Part shown: positions 1 through 12,032 of the stretch, piece by piece
How the letters are laid out: each line of letters opens with the position of its first letter
How positions within the stretch are numbered: position 1 is the stretch's first letter
DNA from: Arthrobotrys musiformis
Lineage: Eukaryota; Ascomycota; Orbiliomycetes; Orbiliales; Orbiliaceae
Length of the DNA: 64,000 bases
Assembly (NCBI GenBank): GCA_036971715.1
Contig: JAVHJL010000002.1
Coordinates: forward strand, 838,501-902,500
Direction of reading: 5' to 3'
Program-made: the position numbers and the translations under genes
Notes under the pieces: generated by a model
Told to the model about the DNA's origin: nothing
Databases searched by the model: none
Seen by the model: the letters and a program-made list of their open reading frames with translations, nothing else

Positions 1-45
1 GTTCACTTCGAGTTCAAGAAGTAATCGTTTATTTAACCTTCCGAA

Positions 46-370
46 ATGGACCCCCAGAAGAACCAGCAGCCCACTCAGACGGCTGCTTCCCAGCCAAGAC
101 GTTCGGTAAGCTAGCGAGTTTCCCTCCACCCTTGCAGGAATTTCCCCGCATTTCTGATCTTTCCGGGGTTTCCTTCCTTTATTTCGCCCAATTGGCTCTG
201 CTGACATGTGTGGATGTTTGTAGTCCTTCGGCCCTACCTTCGATGGCCTTCAGAAGCAACGGTCGAATAGTATGAGCCACGCCGCTAAATTCGATGACCA
301 ACGTGCCGCTTCGGGATGGCTTGGTAACGCTTGGAGGAAGTTTACAACTGGCAGAGATCAGTCTGCTTAA
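46..370 (+). CDS. Small conserved-looking fungal protein, 68 residues, two exons
   Basis: Exon 1 is 46-105 and exon 2 is 224-370, joined in phase 0 across a 118-nt intron (donor GTAAGC, acceptor TGTAG). The start is the first ATG, preceded by CCGAA. The protein begins MDPQKNQQPTQTAASQPRRS, a polar Gln/Thr/Ser-rich segment, and its second half contains HAAKFDDQRAASGWLGNAW followed by a basic/aromatic RKFTTGRDQSA end. There is no signal peptide or membrane segment. The tail resembles the short uncharacterised proteins common in filamentous ascomycetes; I cannot name a function. The clean intron and unbroken second exon support a real gene. Only 45 bases of upstream sequence are present, so a further 5' exon cannot be ruled out. 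Confidence 0.72.
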
Positions 371-1169
371 ATTGGGCTTCTTTTTTTGCTCTACCTCATG
401 GCTTCGAAATAATGGAGGCCGGATGGCAGATCTTTTGGGCTTGTGCGATCATATGACGAGAATTGGTGTGATACGCCATTGCTAAGAACATGTTTTGGGG
501 TCGTTTTCATTGGGCTTTCTGGTTAATTGGCGGCGCATTGTCAAATTTGTATGGCTGTTTAAATATTTGGGTTTCTTGACTGGTGCTCTTACGGATCGTT
601 TTCTTTTCCTTTTCTTTTTGATTTTGCTGCGGATTGGATGGTTCTTGAGGTTTTACAAATCATACGTATACAACTGGGAACGAGACCGGTATACAACTAA
701 ATTACCAGCCCTACGCATTTCAAAGAATACAATTAAATCTCTACATGCACCCACATAGTTACCGCGCTGGGTATACGTAGTTCAGTATTTCTGTCCAGGA
801 AGCCCCACGTAACAGGACTCAGAGAACATTACTTAATATTGTGGCTTACGGAGACATTTCGGCGACGCATCGATAAGTCAGTCTCGTAACCAAACTGTGT
901 CGATAAGTATTGTTTTCACAAAGGGCGTAATGACAACACATGAAGCTCAAAACTCCAACATTTAATTTAGTTCGAAATCCGGCAGCGCTTGGTACATATA
1001 TCCATACTCAGTGATGATGAGAATAGTCGCAGCTTCATCGATCAAAGCAATGTAAATGTGGTGATATATTTATTCTTTCGGAAACTACACTTCAGGGCGA
1101 TAAAACAATAGTATTTGAACGGCGGCTGACAAGGGTTGCGACCACGACCTAAGTATATTAGTACTGAAG
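371..1169. other. Intergenic, no gene seen
   Basis: This holds the 3' flank of the small gene and of the convergent F-box gene. Short open frames (for example 495-758) are hydrophobic low-complexity translations without coding character. Confidence 0.6.
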
Positions 1170-1218
1170 CTAATCCGAATCAGAGTCCGAATCCGAATCA
1201 GAGTCAGAGTCAGAGTCC
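1170..1218 (-). repeat. Hexanucleotide repeat encoding a Ser-Asp run
   Basis: An imperfect GACTCT/GATTCG-type 6-nt repeat at the very 3' end of the F-box gene encodes alternating Asp-Ser. It is likely to vary in copy number by slippage, always in frame. Confidence 0.75.
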
Positions 1219-2474
1219 TTGCTCTCCTGGATCGCTTCCCCGATGATTGGTGACCCATCTTCGTTACGAGTGATGGGGAACACAACGGCGTCGTCCCACT
1301 GGAAAAATTTGAACTTCGTGAGATTAGGGAGGTGTTTAAGACTGCTATCCCATTCATCGGAGCCATCCTCGAACCGGCTTGCGAAGAGAAGGCTTATCAT
1401 CTCGGCGCCTTCGAAGACTGGTTTCTCGGGTGGGGATTCGTCCCACTGTGTTCCAAGGTAATTAGTATTTTTGCGCTTTACACAGAAAAAGGCTTTGAAG
1501 GGCAATCGGGTGCAAAGGACTCACCTTTTCGAGTAGATTATTCCAATCGGCCGGCAGCAACTGCAAATCCTTGACAGTGGAGAAGTCCGCAGACACAAGA
1601 TTCGTCCCAAGGAAATGTCCCTCTCCAGCCCTATACTCAAACTTTTCGAGATTGTTGAGCTTCCACGATTTGGGAGGTTCTGGTTCCGTTCCCTTGTACC
1701 CGGTGGCGAGACTGGTGTCGAGGCAAACTTTTTTAATCACATTCCCCGCATTATCTCCCAGTAACGCGAACAACCGTTGGAAGAAATTGTCAATGGTAGA
1801 TGCCGTATCTTCGCGTTCGACATAAGTAGCGAGGGTGATATTAACCTCTTTGAGGTTAGCAGGGGTCTTGCGGGGTTCGATATTATCGGTATATGTATCC
1901 GCAATGATGGAATTTATCGTCTTGTTGAGTTTTAGAAATGCCAGATTCGGCATGGACGTGATTGCTGCGTCGAATACTGCCCAAAAGTCAGACCAGTAGA
2001 TGCCCGTGTTGGTATCCAGCCAGTCGAGTTTTGTCACTTGCGTGAGGCTCTGCAGCATTTCGATCATTCTGGGTCGGGGGAAGTCTTCGAGGCGGGTGGG
2101 TTTGGTGCCTTTATCCATGCGGAGACAGTACAGAGTGAGGTCCCTACCATTTCGTTAGCTACTAGTAACTACCATGCAAATGCTCCGAGTTCTGAAATTT
2201 CGGGAGAAAACCCAGGGTAGTTAGATACTCACTTGACATGATGGCGGTATCTAGAACTATCTGCGAAAGCAGGGTACAGCCATTCATGGTTCGTACTACC
2301 ACCCTCCGGGACGGATGGTAAATACTGAACCAAAAGCTCTCGAAAGAACAGCGGTGCGCAAGCCTGTTCCCAACGCTTGCAGACGCACAACATGTTCAGC
2401 TTATCCTTCTCTTTCAAATTCGGTTGCTCGAATATCTCCGAGAGGATTTCGACTGGTAGATTTGCAGCTGCCAT
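1170..2474 (-). CDS. F-box protein with leucine-rich C-terminal region and Asp-Ser tail
   Basis: Three exons on the minus strand: 2474-2233, 2143-1525 and 1445-1170, 378 residues. Donors are GTGAGT at both introns; acceptors are GGTAG and CACAG, the latter preceded by a TACTAAT branch site. The N-terminus (MAAANLPVEILSEIF, then LCVCKRWEQACAPLFFRELL) is a typical F-box, the part that binds Skp1 in SCF ubiquitin ligases. Exon 2 contains leucine-rich repeat-like segments (MPNLAFLKLN; LNNLEKFEYRAG; FSTVKDLQLLP), as in fungal F-box/LRR proteins where this part presumably binds the substrate. The last exon ends in an alternating Asp-Ser run of about 15 residues. The substrate is unknown. The F-box and the three matching phases make the gene model solid. 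Confidence 0.85.
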
Positions 2475-3826
2475 TTTTTTTTTTTCTGTTTGGAGTTTAG
2501 TATTGATTTTGCGAATTCAATTTGCGATTGCAATGCTATGGTTATTATCGATATCGATTATCCGAAGAAGAAGGATGGTCAATCGAAAGCAATTTTTAAA
2601 ATCCCCAGACCTCGACCGAGCACTAATATATAGAGAAACCGCCAGCTTCCATTCTTGCATTCGGGCATTAACTCGAGGAGCTTAAAAACGCCCCCTTGTT
2701 TGCTCTCGCGAACGGGATATAAAACGACATCCGTGCACACCTAGCCCACATGCCTAGGCATGCCTCGGTTGCGCCAGTGTACGCGGCCCTTCAGCGTTGC
2801 TTCATGGATTCAGCTGGACTTTGAGAAAATTATATATTCTTCCACAAAAGTGCAAGATAATGATGGCGAAAGGCGCAAGAAAGAGACGCGGGATCGATAT
2901 CGAATTGGTCCTGGAACTCGTCCTTTTACCCACGTTGTGTCCCAGAAACGCACAATTGGCTTTTGAGGCAATGGTGGTATTTCAGCATGAAATAGGAGGG
3001 AAAGGAAGCTCGGATCTGTGAAACTTGAGTGGTTGATTGTAATTGGTGGCTGGAAGTGCGGCCTGCAGGGATCCGAGCGTAATAGCTAATAGAAACCCCG
3101 CGTTCAGGGTCCAATTCCTTATCGGTGCTAGAGGGGTGCACTCAAGCTTTTCAGCGCCTTGGCTTCGAGTACAAACCGACGTCTTGGATGGGTTGAATCG
3201 GAGCCGGCACATATGGATATTTACACAATACGAAAATGCCAGTGCACAACCTTTTCACATGTTGATATTTTGCAACAAAACTTGGGAAACGACGAGTTGC
3301 AATTTTGAAGAAAAGCCCTCGATCTAGCTGGCACTATTTCAGCGCAGCACGCCGCGCCGTTTAGTCTAGAAGGCGAAGTTAGAGTTTATTTAGTCGGTAT
3401 TTCTTTTCCTAGGCTCAATTCTACTAGGGGTTCGCGCTTTTGTCTCGAAAAGGACTATTGAAGAAAAATGAATTGGGTCTAAAGAGCATCCAAAACCTTT
3501 TAGCACGATAAATTAACATACAAGGTTGTCAAGGCGTAAAAAAGGAACAGAGTTTCGAGGGGTAGATGCATGGGGCCCAAGCTGCGCCGCTGAGCCAATG
3601 CAACTTGAGGGAACCTGAATTGACACGATCGCGAAAAAACGAGGAAAGTTGCAGCTAGAGGAGAACAAATATATCAATGTACAAAAAGTTATCCTTCAAC
3701 AATAATATGACAATAAGGAAAAATATTTATGAGTGAAAGAGATCCAGAAAATACAGGGAAGTGCGTTGAGCTTAATGTGTGCGTAGTATAAAACTAGCCT
3801 GTCCTCAAATCGGTTCAACGGGCCCT
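2475..3826. other. Intergenic, no gene supported
   Basis: About 1.35 kb between an F-box gene and the alpha-kinase gene. Overlapping short frames at 2760-3330 on both strands show no motif, splice logic or codon bias. Confidence 0.55.
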
Positions 3827-4591
3827 TCAATAGCTGCGCTTGCCAAACCAAGTCATTGGGGTACGGCTCGACCTTGTTGGTAGGTATGGCTTCATGGTGG
3901 TTCCCCGAGTCATGGGTATCCTCTTCGGTTTACCTAGATTTAAAATTGGGTCTCGAGGCTTCGACCAACCTCTCCTGCAAAATTCGCTGCACCTATGTCC
4001 ATCAAAAAAGGATCTGATACCATCAAGTCCCAGATCTGCTGGACCGTATTCCTGGTCTTTCGACATGATGACGGGGTCAGTGAGGACAAATCCGTCATTG
4101 TACCGACCGCCCTGAAGATCACACAAGAGGAGTTTACCATCGGAATTGTGGTAGGAGAAATGGCTAAGCGACTGTAAAGCACTAGACCAACCCGTGCGTT
4201 CGTTCAAAGCCCACCCGGAGTTGCTGTTGAATTTCTCAAAGTTGAGAATCATCGGTTCGATCAAAGCCTTTTTGCCGTACATATCCACAGCGTGTTTTGT
4301 TGTGCACGTCCAGATTTCCGGAGTGTTCAGGACGATTTTTTGGTTCATGATCTCCGCATCGTTGAACTCGTCAATTATCTCTTGGGCTTTGGCGCAGATG
4401 TTCAACTCTTCCTCGAAGTACTGGTCTTCCACAGGGCAGCCTGGTCTGAATTGCTTTGCGACACAGGGTTCGCCTGCTCGGGAACCAGCTAAGTACCTGC
4501 CGGCGTAGACGTTTTTGAAAGTTCCTGTGCCGAATAGCTCTGAGTAGTCTATATCTGCCCTAGTGGCATTGTTTTTTCTTGCATAAACCAT
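3827..4591 (-). CDS. Alpha-kinase family (MHCK/eEF2K-type) atypical protein kinase, single domain
   Basis: Intronless, 254 residues, starting at ATG 4591. The body matches the alpha-kinase fold: a nucleotide-binding stretch FGTGTFKNVYAGRY (residues 20-33), the probable ATP-contacting lysine in CVAKQF (Lys46), an IEPMILNFEKFNSNSGW segment, then FSYHNSDGKLLLCDLQGG, a LTDPVI element, and the zinc-binding end GHRCSEFC (His199, Cys201, Cys205). Members phosphorylate Ser/Thr in helical substrates; the classical examples are myosin heavy chain kinase and eEF2 kinase. Here the catalytic domain stands alone, without WD40 or SEL1 partners. The last 45 residues are basic, Pro/Thr/Arg-rich and outside the domain. 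Solitary alpha-kinase domains occur in expanded families in some fungi; the substrate cannot be inferred. The domain looks intact. Confidence 0.87.
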   Translation of the reverse strand: MVYARKNNATRADIDYSELFGTGTFKNVYAGRYLAGSRAGEPCVAKQFRPGCPVEDQYFEEELNICAKAQEIIDEFNDAEIMNQKIVLNTPEIWTCTTKHAVDMYGKKALIEPMILNFEKFNSNSGWALNERTGWSSALQSLSHFSYHNSDGKLLLCDLQGGRYNDGFVLTDPVIMSKDQEYGPADLGLDGIRSFFDGHRCSEFCRRGWSKPRDPILNLGKPKRIPMTRGTTMKPYLPTRSSRTPMTWFGKRSY

Positions 4592-5402
4592 CTTAGAGCT
4601 ATCGATTTACAATGTCGGGAATCGATGAATATGAATTAATTATTGATTTGGGGGAGTGGTATATAATTGACGAAGATGAATTATCAAGCCGTAGAGGTCT
4701 TAAGAGGATAAAAACTTTATGCCAATGTAAAATTTATATAAAATCGAAGTTGGATTTCGATATATCGCGCGTCGCTCGAAGGGATCTACCGGATGGACTG
4801 AGTACGATCGCGAGAAAAATCTGTAGATAAATATTTGAGTGAAATATCAATCTAGTAGTCTGCAGATCTAGGGCGGATAATAGATATATGAATTATTGAT
4901 AGGTCTGTTTTCTGGAGCAAGCGCAAGGTAGCTAGAGGTTACCGCAAGACTACCCAGAAATGTGCATTTGTGTCATGAATAGGAGAAATATATAAGAGGG
5001 CATAATGGCGGCCTACGAAGGTATTTCGACAGGGCGATTTATACTGGAAACTTCCAATGTAATGAATTCATGAAGCAACTGTTCTCGATCCTGGAATTTC
5101 TCAGCCTTGGCAAAATCATATGATCATCAACCTTGTATTGTGCAGAATTCTAGTTAGATATCAGAGCTTTAGATACACTTTGGGCTCATGCTCGCGCCAT
5201 CTTCTTGCTAGCTGCATATTGAGATGCTAGCGTCGTCAGCACCATGCAACTATTGGCCCCGAGGCTGTTGACCAGACTCTCGAGCTCTCGATATCGATAG
5301 CTGTTGTGTACGTAGCACATATGCACGGCGCTCATGAATGTTGCATTCTGCCTTTCAACCAAATTGACGAGGCTGCGTTTTGCTGGATCATTTGTTGGCC
5401 AG
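4592..5402. other. Intergenic: alpha-kinase promoter and subtilase 3' flank
   Basis: AT-rich. A 72-codon plus-strand frame (4612-4830) begins only 20 bases from the kinase start and has no recognisable motif, so it is not called. Confidence 0.5.
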
Positions 5403-7354
5403 CTAGAACCACTGTCCTTCGGCCGGCCACTGATCCGGAGTAATCCCATTGTGAATAACGGGTGGGCCCGACGAATTCCACTCCCAAGAAAGGCTCTTCA
5501 GCCGCTCCACTGCATTTTCAACTCGATTTCTCAGCCTAAGGTCCTGGGATAAGTAGGAAGCTAAGATACCTGATACTGTTGCGGATGCTACATATTGTGG
5601 TGTGAATTAGGATTCGGTTCGGATTTAGTGAATGGCAAAAATACCCGAGCGCCATACATACCCATGGATGTTCCGCCATCGACATCTTTGTGTCGGTAAC
5701 CCTTCGGCCATGTGGGAATTTCAACATCTTGCCCCTGTGCCCACACCATGTTCCTAAATGCGGCGTCAGACTGACAATAGTTAAGCCCATTCTTGTCAAC
5801 AGCCCCCGCAACAACAGAATTCGTAAGAGACTTGTCTGCTCCCAGCTTCGGGATAATATCTGATATTTTGACATCCTGTTTCGCGAAAACGTAGATTTAG
5901 TAAGTTTAATAGCTTGGCAATATAAAATTTATACACTGGGAATCTCATACAGGGTTTTCGTTGCCGGCGTACGTCACCACGATCACATTTTCGAGGTCTC
6001 GCAATTTATACATGATCTCTTTCACCATTCCGGCTGCAAGAGATTTTGTAGTAGATCCTTCAATATCGAAATCCGCCTTGGTAGTGATAGATATTATGCA
6101 AGGCTTATCTGGGTTTTGCGACTTGATATGGTCGTATATACGGAGTATAGTATCAAAGAAAGTCGGGTAACTTGGAAGCCCCGTCCCGTCTGCCTGGGCG
6201 GCAATAACGAGCTCAGCATCTTGTGCTATGCCCGTGCGTTTTCCGGCAATCTTTGCGGCTAATAAGGTTCCGTGTCTGAGCCTGTCGTAGGGGCTCTCCG
6301 TCCCCTTTTCGATAGGAAAATTGCCACCGAGAATCCAGTCTTGAATCTTGATATCTTCGACTTCCTATATGTCAGAGACACATCATGTTAACATTGCGGC
6401 TTATTATTCTCTGGTGCCAAATATTATTGATTGATTACTTAAACCCGAGCTTTATGACTAACCTCGTGGCTTCTTTCGAACCCAGTGTCTAGAACGTATA
6501 TAATTACTCCCTTTCCGGGGTTCTTGTAGTGAAAATATGCGTCTTCTGCCTCTCGCGCGCGAACGAAACCTGGATCCTTAGGCGCGGATAGCATTGGTAG
6601 CCCTGTGGGTGCATTTTTGAGAACCACAACCTCGTTTTTGTTCGATGGTTCATCCAAGCCCCTAACATTGTAACGACTTCCATGGATCTTTGAAGTTTCA
6701 TTTCGGCTGTCCGGCCGTTTATTGCGAATTAGGGCTCGGGTGAGTTCGTGGCTCCTGCGATCTGCTCCTATGTATGATCGTGATTGGATTTTATTTTGGC
6801 TCGATCCATTCCCCTCTTGATCGTACCAGTGCTCAACTCCCGGCGGAGAAAGTTGGTAAGCATACCATTCGCACACAGTGAACTATGCACCCCGTGTGAG
6901 CTTTAAGAAGACTCGCTAGTTTGGAAATTCTATACAATAGAGACACGAGGGTAGCGAACCATGATATCATGCATGTCTGACCTACCGGATATCTTATCCC
7001 CTTCGTCTTAAAGAAGGCCCTTAGGCTAGTCTCCAAGGCTACCGGCCCTCCCGCAGCCCCAGAAATGATCGCATACGCCCATACGCCCAAATGCTCGCTT
7101 TTAACTTTATACGCAGAGAACTTTGCAGGCGGTAACAACCATCCTGCTAGAGCCCCATTGAAAAATCCTTTATCGAGTTCCTTAAATAGGGCGTCGTTTG
7201 TTCGTTGGCTTTTATTCACTATACACCATAGGTTTCTGCTCCATGCCCCTGGCCAGGTACCAGCTTTACCTGGAGGAATCCGCTGAGGGATGGTGATAGC
7301 TGCTTGAATATAGTGGGAAAGGAGCCCGAATATGAGCCAATGAAGTTTGTACAT
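5403..7354 (-). CDS. Secreted subtilisin-like serine protease (S8), tandem copy A
   Basis: Five exons: 7354-6986, 6882-6463, 6364-5951, 5875-5662, 5587-5403; 533 residues, every junction in phase with GT/AG borders. An N-terminal signal-like segment (MYKLHWLIFGLLSHYIQAA) indicates secretion. Residues about 35-123 form an N-terminal domain (WCIVNK; EHLGVWAYAI) without obvious I9 similarity, then a linker with GLPMLSAPKD. The S8 catalytic domain carries Asp255 in VIIYVLDTGF, His294 in RHGTLLAAKIAG, oxyanion Asn398 in VVTYAGNE, and Ser471 in GGTSMASATVSG. The triad is complete, so an active endopeptidase is expected. The end has SWEWNSSGPPVIHNGITP, shared with the next two copies. It is the downstream member of a three-gene array, about 1.06 kb from copy B. 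Length is above the usual 380-400 for proteinase K-type enzymes because of the N-domain and linker. Confidence 0.88.
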
Positions 7355-8417
7355 GGTGATCCAGGAGACGGCGAGCGTTGTTGATTCTACTAGCTATCCT
7401 TCTTGAGCTGAATATCAAATCTGGCATTTGTCTCGTACTCATATATCCGACATACGTATACGCGTAATTTTATGTATTCTTAGATCCCTTTCTACGTAGC
7501 TATCAATTTCAGAATTTAGGTATTCTCTATTTAGGATGCGCATGATGAGCGTGCGTTCGCCCACATGCATAGGCAAATGCACGTGCCGGCGCCTCTCACG
7601 CAAGAGCTAGTTACGTATGTTGGTTGCAGAGTAGTCTAATGTTCTATAATTCTATAATAAATAGACTTGAGTCTTGAATGGCGTAGCCAGTTCCTGCAAG
7701 CTTTGCCTCGAATCTACTGCAAACCAGCCGTCGCATGGCGAGTGCACGTATACATGCTGAATGGTTCACCGAAGCATCGCTCTATGTTTCAAATTGTACC
7801 TGGGCCCGAATATGTTATCATGATTGAGTTTCGTAGTTTCCAACATTAAATTAGATTATAATTATCCGAAAGTCCGCCGGGGCAAAGCAGACTTGTTGGA
7901 ATATGCACCAATCCACCTTCCCATCAGAGTTGAACCCATAAGGCATAGCCCAACATTGCGATATACGTACATACATACATTCACACAAACAAGATAACAC
8001 AATTTCGAGCTGAGGCACGGAGGTTTAGTGGCGCTTTGCCGTGAAATCGACTGGATTACTAACATGTACATGTACACGTGCCGATGCAAAGAGAAAATTT
8101 CGATCTGGAGGCCCAGGTATTAGTCTCAATAATTGATGCTCATTGGGACGTTTTCTGACAGAAAAATGCGCCGCTTGATTTGGACTTTATCTGAAAATGA
8201 AATAGGAAGGGACATGTCGGTAGACCTTCGGCCGGCTCTACTTTACGAGACAACGGTAGACCATGAGTGGAACTAGTATACAGGGAACAGAATGAATTTA
8301 TTAGACGGAGGCTATTAGAATGAAAAAGAGGCAATAGCTATATAATGGTAGCGCTGTTGATATGTTTGCCCCTCATGCTTTGAGGGCTGCCTTTTAAATA
8401 GTCTCCACTACTCCTTT
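7355..8417. other. Intergenic between subtilase copies A and B
   Basis: AT-rich with a short CATA run near 7968. It must contain the promoter of copy A and the 3' end of copy B. No gene or relic catalytic motif was seen on either strand. Confidence 0.55.
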
Positions 8418-10663
8418 CTACGGTGGGGTCTCGCGAGGTGGTGCTACTCTTGTCATCGTCGTTGCTGCCGTCGTAGTCGTAGTCGAATATGTATACTTGA
8501 TATGCCTGTACTTTTCTGGCCATTCGGCTGGAGTAATACCGTTGTGGATTATGGGTACACCTTTGGGATTTCTTTTCCAAGACAATTGCTTTAACTTCGC
8601 GATAGCATTTGTTAGACGGGATTTTGGTGTAAGATCATCATCAGAGCTCCTGGAGATATACATCGCTAGCATTCCGGAAACCGATGCCGTAGCTACGGAT
8701 GTACCACCTTTGAATAGTATAGTGTGACTTGGCCACGAATCTAGAGGTCCTAGGGACCGAACATCGTCTGCTGGCGCCCAAACGAAATTCTGCAGGTTTG
8801 CATCATATTGAAACATATTCAAGCCATTCTGATCTGTACCTCCGACGACAACGTGTTTTTCGGGTTGCTTGTTAATAGCGAATCCCGGGGGGTAGCTTGA
8901 AATAGGAACGCTCTAATATATATCAAAGAGCATGGAGTTAGCAAGGGATAAAGTTTGGAGAATACGAATATATGAAACTCCAGCGGGTCGATGTACTCGT
9001 TCTTCCAATACATCCATTACCTTTACGGAGGGAGAATAGATATATGTATATATATATAGATAACGGTTGTCTTGTACCCAGACCTGGGAGAGATAACGGT
9101 ATAAACAAATACAAATGCACAAACTCACCGGATCTTCATTCCCTGCCGCAGTAACTAGGATGACATTGTCGAGGTTTGTTAATCTGGACAAAATATCATC
9201 TAAGATTTTACTTAATGTATCGCCATTCTTTATAGGGTCAGGGGTTTCATGAAATCCACGCTTGATTCCAATAATCCATGACATGCTTATGATGCATGGT
9301 ATGTTCAAGTCCGCATAATAATAGATGATATCGTCGTATGTCTTAATTAGAGCCCCGAGTTGTGAAAAGAAGCTCATCAACCCACTGCCCTCCATTAATG
9401 ATGAAAACACTACTCTGGCCTGCGGTGCTATCCCGCCAAGCTTCCCCGCAATCTTATCAACCATTCTGCTTCCATGTTCGATGCGGCCATCAATATCGGT
9501 CAAGTAGTCAAGTGGAGGGGCCCCAGCAACTCTAGTCCAGCGTTCGAACTTTGTGTATTGTAAATCCTAACGAGATATAACATTAGCACCGATAAGATTT
9601 GTCTCCCTTGGGGTCATATTTGTGTGCACTCAGGGATATTGTTCATGTGTATATTTATTCACATACATAGTGTCTCTTGTCGAAATCAGCATCGATCACA
9701 TAGACCACAACCCCCTCGCCGGAGTTTTTGTAGTGGAAATATGTTTTAGAAAGCATTTCGTCTTTCATCCATTCCATGTTCCGAGGCGCTGACAAAGTGG
9801 GGAGGCCCTCCCACGCATTTTCGCGAGCAATTACTTCATTGTCGTCGTCCCTTCTAGCTAAGGCAATAGATCTGAGATGACTGGTATTATTCCGAAACCG
9901 CATTCTGGGTGTTAGAGGGGCCTTTAGGGAGGGCGGGGGTACAGAGGGCCTTGATTTCGTTAAGCTGCGGCGCCAGTCGGCTTCATATTCAGAAGCCGCA
10001 AAGAAAGGAATGCGCTGGTCCTTTTCTTTTCGCACTCTCTTGCGAAGTCTAAGCCTATCACTGTGACGGTGAAAATCGGTACCCCCTTTGTCTTCTATGA
10101 GGTCTTCGGGTGGTAGATTTCCATCGTATATGAAAGTCGGATCGATTTCGAAATCAGCCTCGCAAGTATCAAACTAGTGCGCAAGATATCAGAACCAAAT
10201 TATAATCTGTAGGAATAAAATTTATGCAGCTCCTATGATGTAGCCAGTGGAAGCCGTGTCCTGCTTATATTTTCAAACTTACCGGCCAATCATGACCCTT
10301 AAAATCAAGGTACCCTTCAATATCATCTGTTAAATCCTCCATATATTCATCACGGTCCTTATACCATCCGACTCTTAGGATGAAGCCGTACGCCCATACC
10401 CCAAGTGTGTCGCTTTGAAGTTTCAACAGAGAATACTTCCGCGGCGAAGATAACCAAAGCTTCAAGTTACCTTCCAAGAATCCTTCATCGATATCTTTAA
10501 TTAGATCTCTTTCATTTCTGAATTTCTCATCTAGAATACAAATTGCTCTCCAGTGAATATTAACACCGATCTTCGACAGTTGTGGATCTGGCGAAGGGGA
10601 GGCTGCCAAGATAGAGGAAAATATGGCACACTGTATAAGGAATCTAAAGATAAAGAACGACAT
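8418..10663 (-). CDS. Secreted subtilisin-like serine protease (S8), tandem copy B, altered Asp motif
   Basis: Four exons: 10663-10283, 10173-9667, 9566-9129, 8912-8418; 606 residues. The start at 10663 gives a signal peptide (MSFFIFRFLIQCAIFSSILA); an in-frame start 27 codons upstream is possible but would bury it. The first three introns sit at the same places and phases as in copy A; the fourth intron of A is absent. Catalytic residues: Asp288 in VVYVIDADFD (usual Asp-Thr-Gly is Asp-Ala-Asp), His327 in RIEHGSRMVDKIAG, Asn439 in VTAAGNED, Ser514 in GGTSVATASVSG. All triad residues remain, so activity is possible, but the Asp-loop change may weaken it. The linker between N-domain and catalytic domain is long, basic and Pro-rich. 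After IIHNGITPAEWPE the copy has a unique Thr-rich tail. Confidence 0.87.
8457..8489 (-). repeat. Imperfect triplet repeat encoding the Thr-rich tail
   Basis: A GTC/GTA/GTT triplet run (plus strand) lies inside the last exon of subtilase copy B and encodes its Thr/Ala-rich C-terminal tail, absent from copies A and C. Confidence 0.6.
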
Positions 10664-12032
10664 CTCGTGGATTATATTATGGAAGTTCTGATGAAATGCG
10701 TACAGCAATGGTTTTAGATCTAATCCGAAAGGGGAAAAAATCAAGAAGGCGACCTTTGAACAGACGGGGAATAATATTCAATAGATGTGTTTTAAATGCG
10801 CTGGCCGAAGCACTTGGGGTGATTGCGAATCACAAGTTTTTACAGTGGGGAAGCTGGGGTGCATGTGGGATATATACGATATCGTTTCCGAGTTCCCTTG
10901 TGACAATGATTTGCTAATACGAGAAACTTATGCCTTCTAGGTTTTTAGTATTTGAATGGGCGTTTGATTCGCTGGAGTATGCATGCATATGCATATATGC
11001 ACAGCATCCAACAGACCTAAGCCGCCATCCTCCAGAACACCACAGGAATATGAAAACCAATGTTGCAGGAACACAGCAACAGAACTAAATTCTTGTGTCC
11101 AAAATCAACTATTTCGGGAAACTAACAGAATTGAGAAAATACTCAATTTCGACGAATTAATATTTTTAAGCAGAATTTGATTATATTCGGAAATAGAGAG
11201 AATATTAGCACTTGTAGTCCAGCATCTTGTAAATTGCTAGCATGCTGCTCTGCTGCGTCAGATCTATGAGGGCGATTCAATTATATTACTGTTATGTATG
11301 GGTAAAGTGCTATGAATCCCGAGCTCGATGAATCTTCGCCACATGCACGCAAAGGATTCGACATAACTAATCGCAACTTTTCATGGCGCCTATGCCTCAA
11401 GGACGAATGGTAACGAGGCTGCGATGTTAACTGCGCCAGTCCGAATAGCGGATTGCTGTGAATTATATACTATCGCATGGAGTGCTATACGTACTAGCTA
11501 CTGGAAATGCCTCCTAGTTGTGTTCCTGCTATGCCAAATGCAAAATAAGGCTTAGCCATAAGTTAACACCGTTCGTTATAACTTCGGATCGTAACATCGG
11601 AAGCTAGGAGCTAGGAGCTCAGAACCATATCAAACATGTAAACTGGGTTACTGGGATTGAATATTCTCGCACGGCAAGCCTGCAAGTCGCTTGTTATCAT
11701 GGTTAGTGGCAAATCGATATTGCAACGGCTCAGCCCTACTAAACCAACATCCCAATTCATAAATTTACAGAATTTTGTATCTATTGCTAATACAGTTGCG
11801 AAATATATTGCTGGCGCCATTTTATGAGTTATAAATAGAAACTAGCCTCCTGTCATTCTCCTCAACGGCGTTCTCTTTCAAAGGAAACACGAAACGCAAA
11901 GTTTGTAAGAGGTTGGTCGGGATGAATAATTAATTATAATCGAACGTGGAGATGAGTTGAAGAAGTTGCAACGCTGACACGAAATATTCTGAACCCACCG
12001 ATAGCTAGCTCAAGAATCCATCGGGTTCAAAC
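10664..12032. other. Intergenic between subtilase copies B and C
   Basis: Holds the promoter of copy B. A 69-codon minus-strand frame (11611-11820) has no motif. No duplicated subtilase relic was recognised. Confidence 0.5.

Noticed and set aside
495..758. 87-codon plus-strand frame
   Set aside because: Phe/Leu-rich low-complexity translation of T-rich DNA; no splice partner or motif.
4612..4830. 72-codon plus-strand frame next to the alpha-kinase start
   Set aside because: No motif, only 20 bases from a divergent start; rich in AT-derived codons.
11611..11820. 69-codon minus-strand frame between subtilases B and C
   Set aside because: No similarity to the subtilases and no motif.
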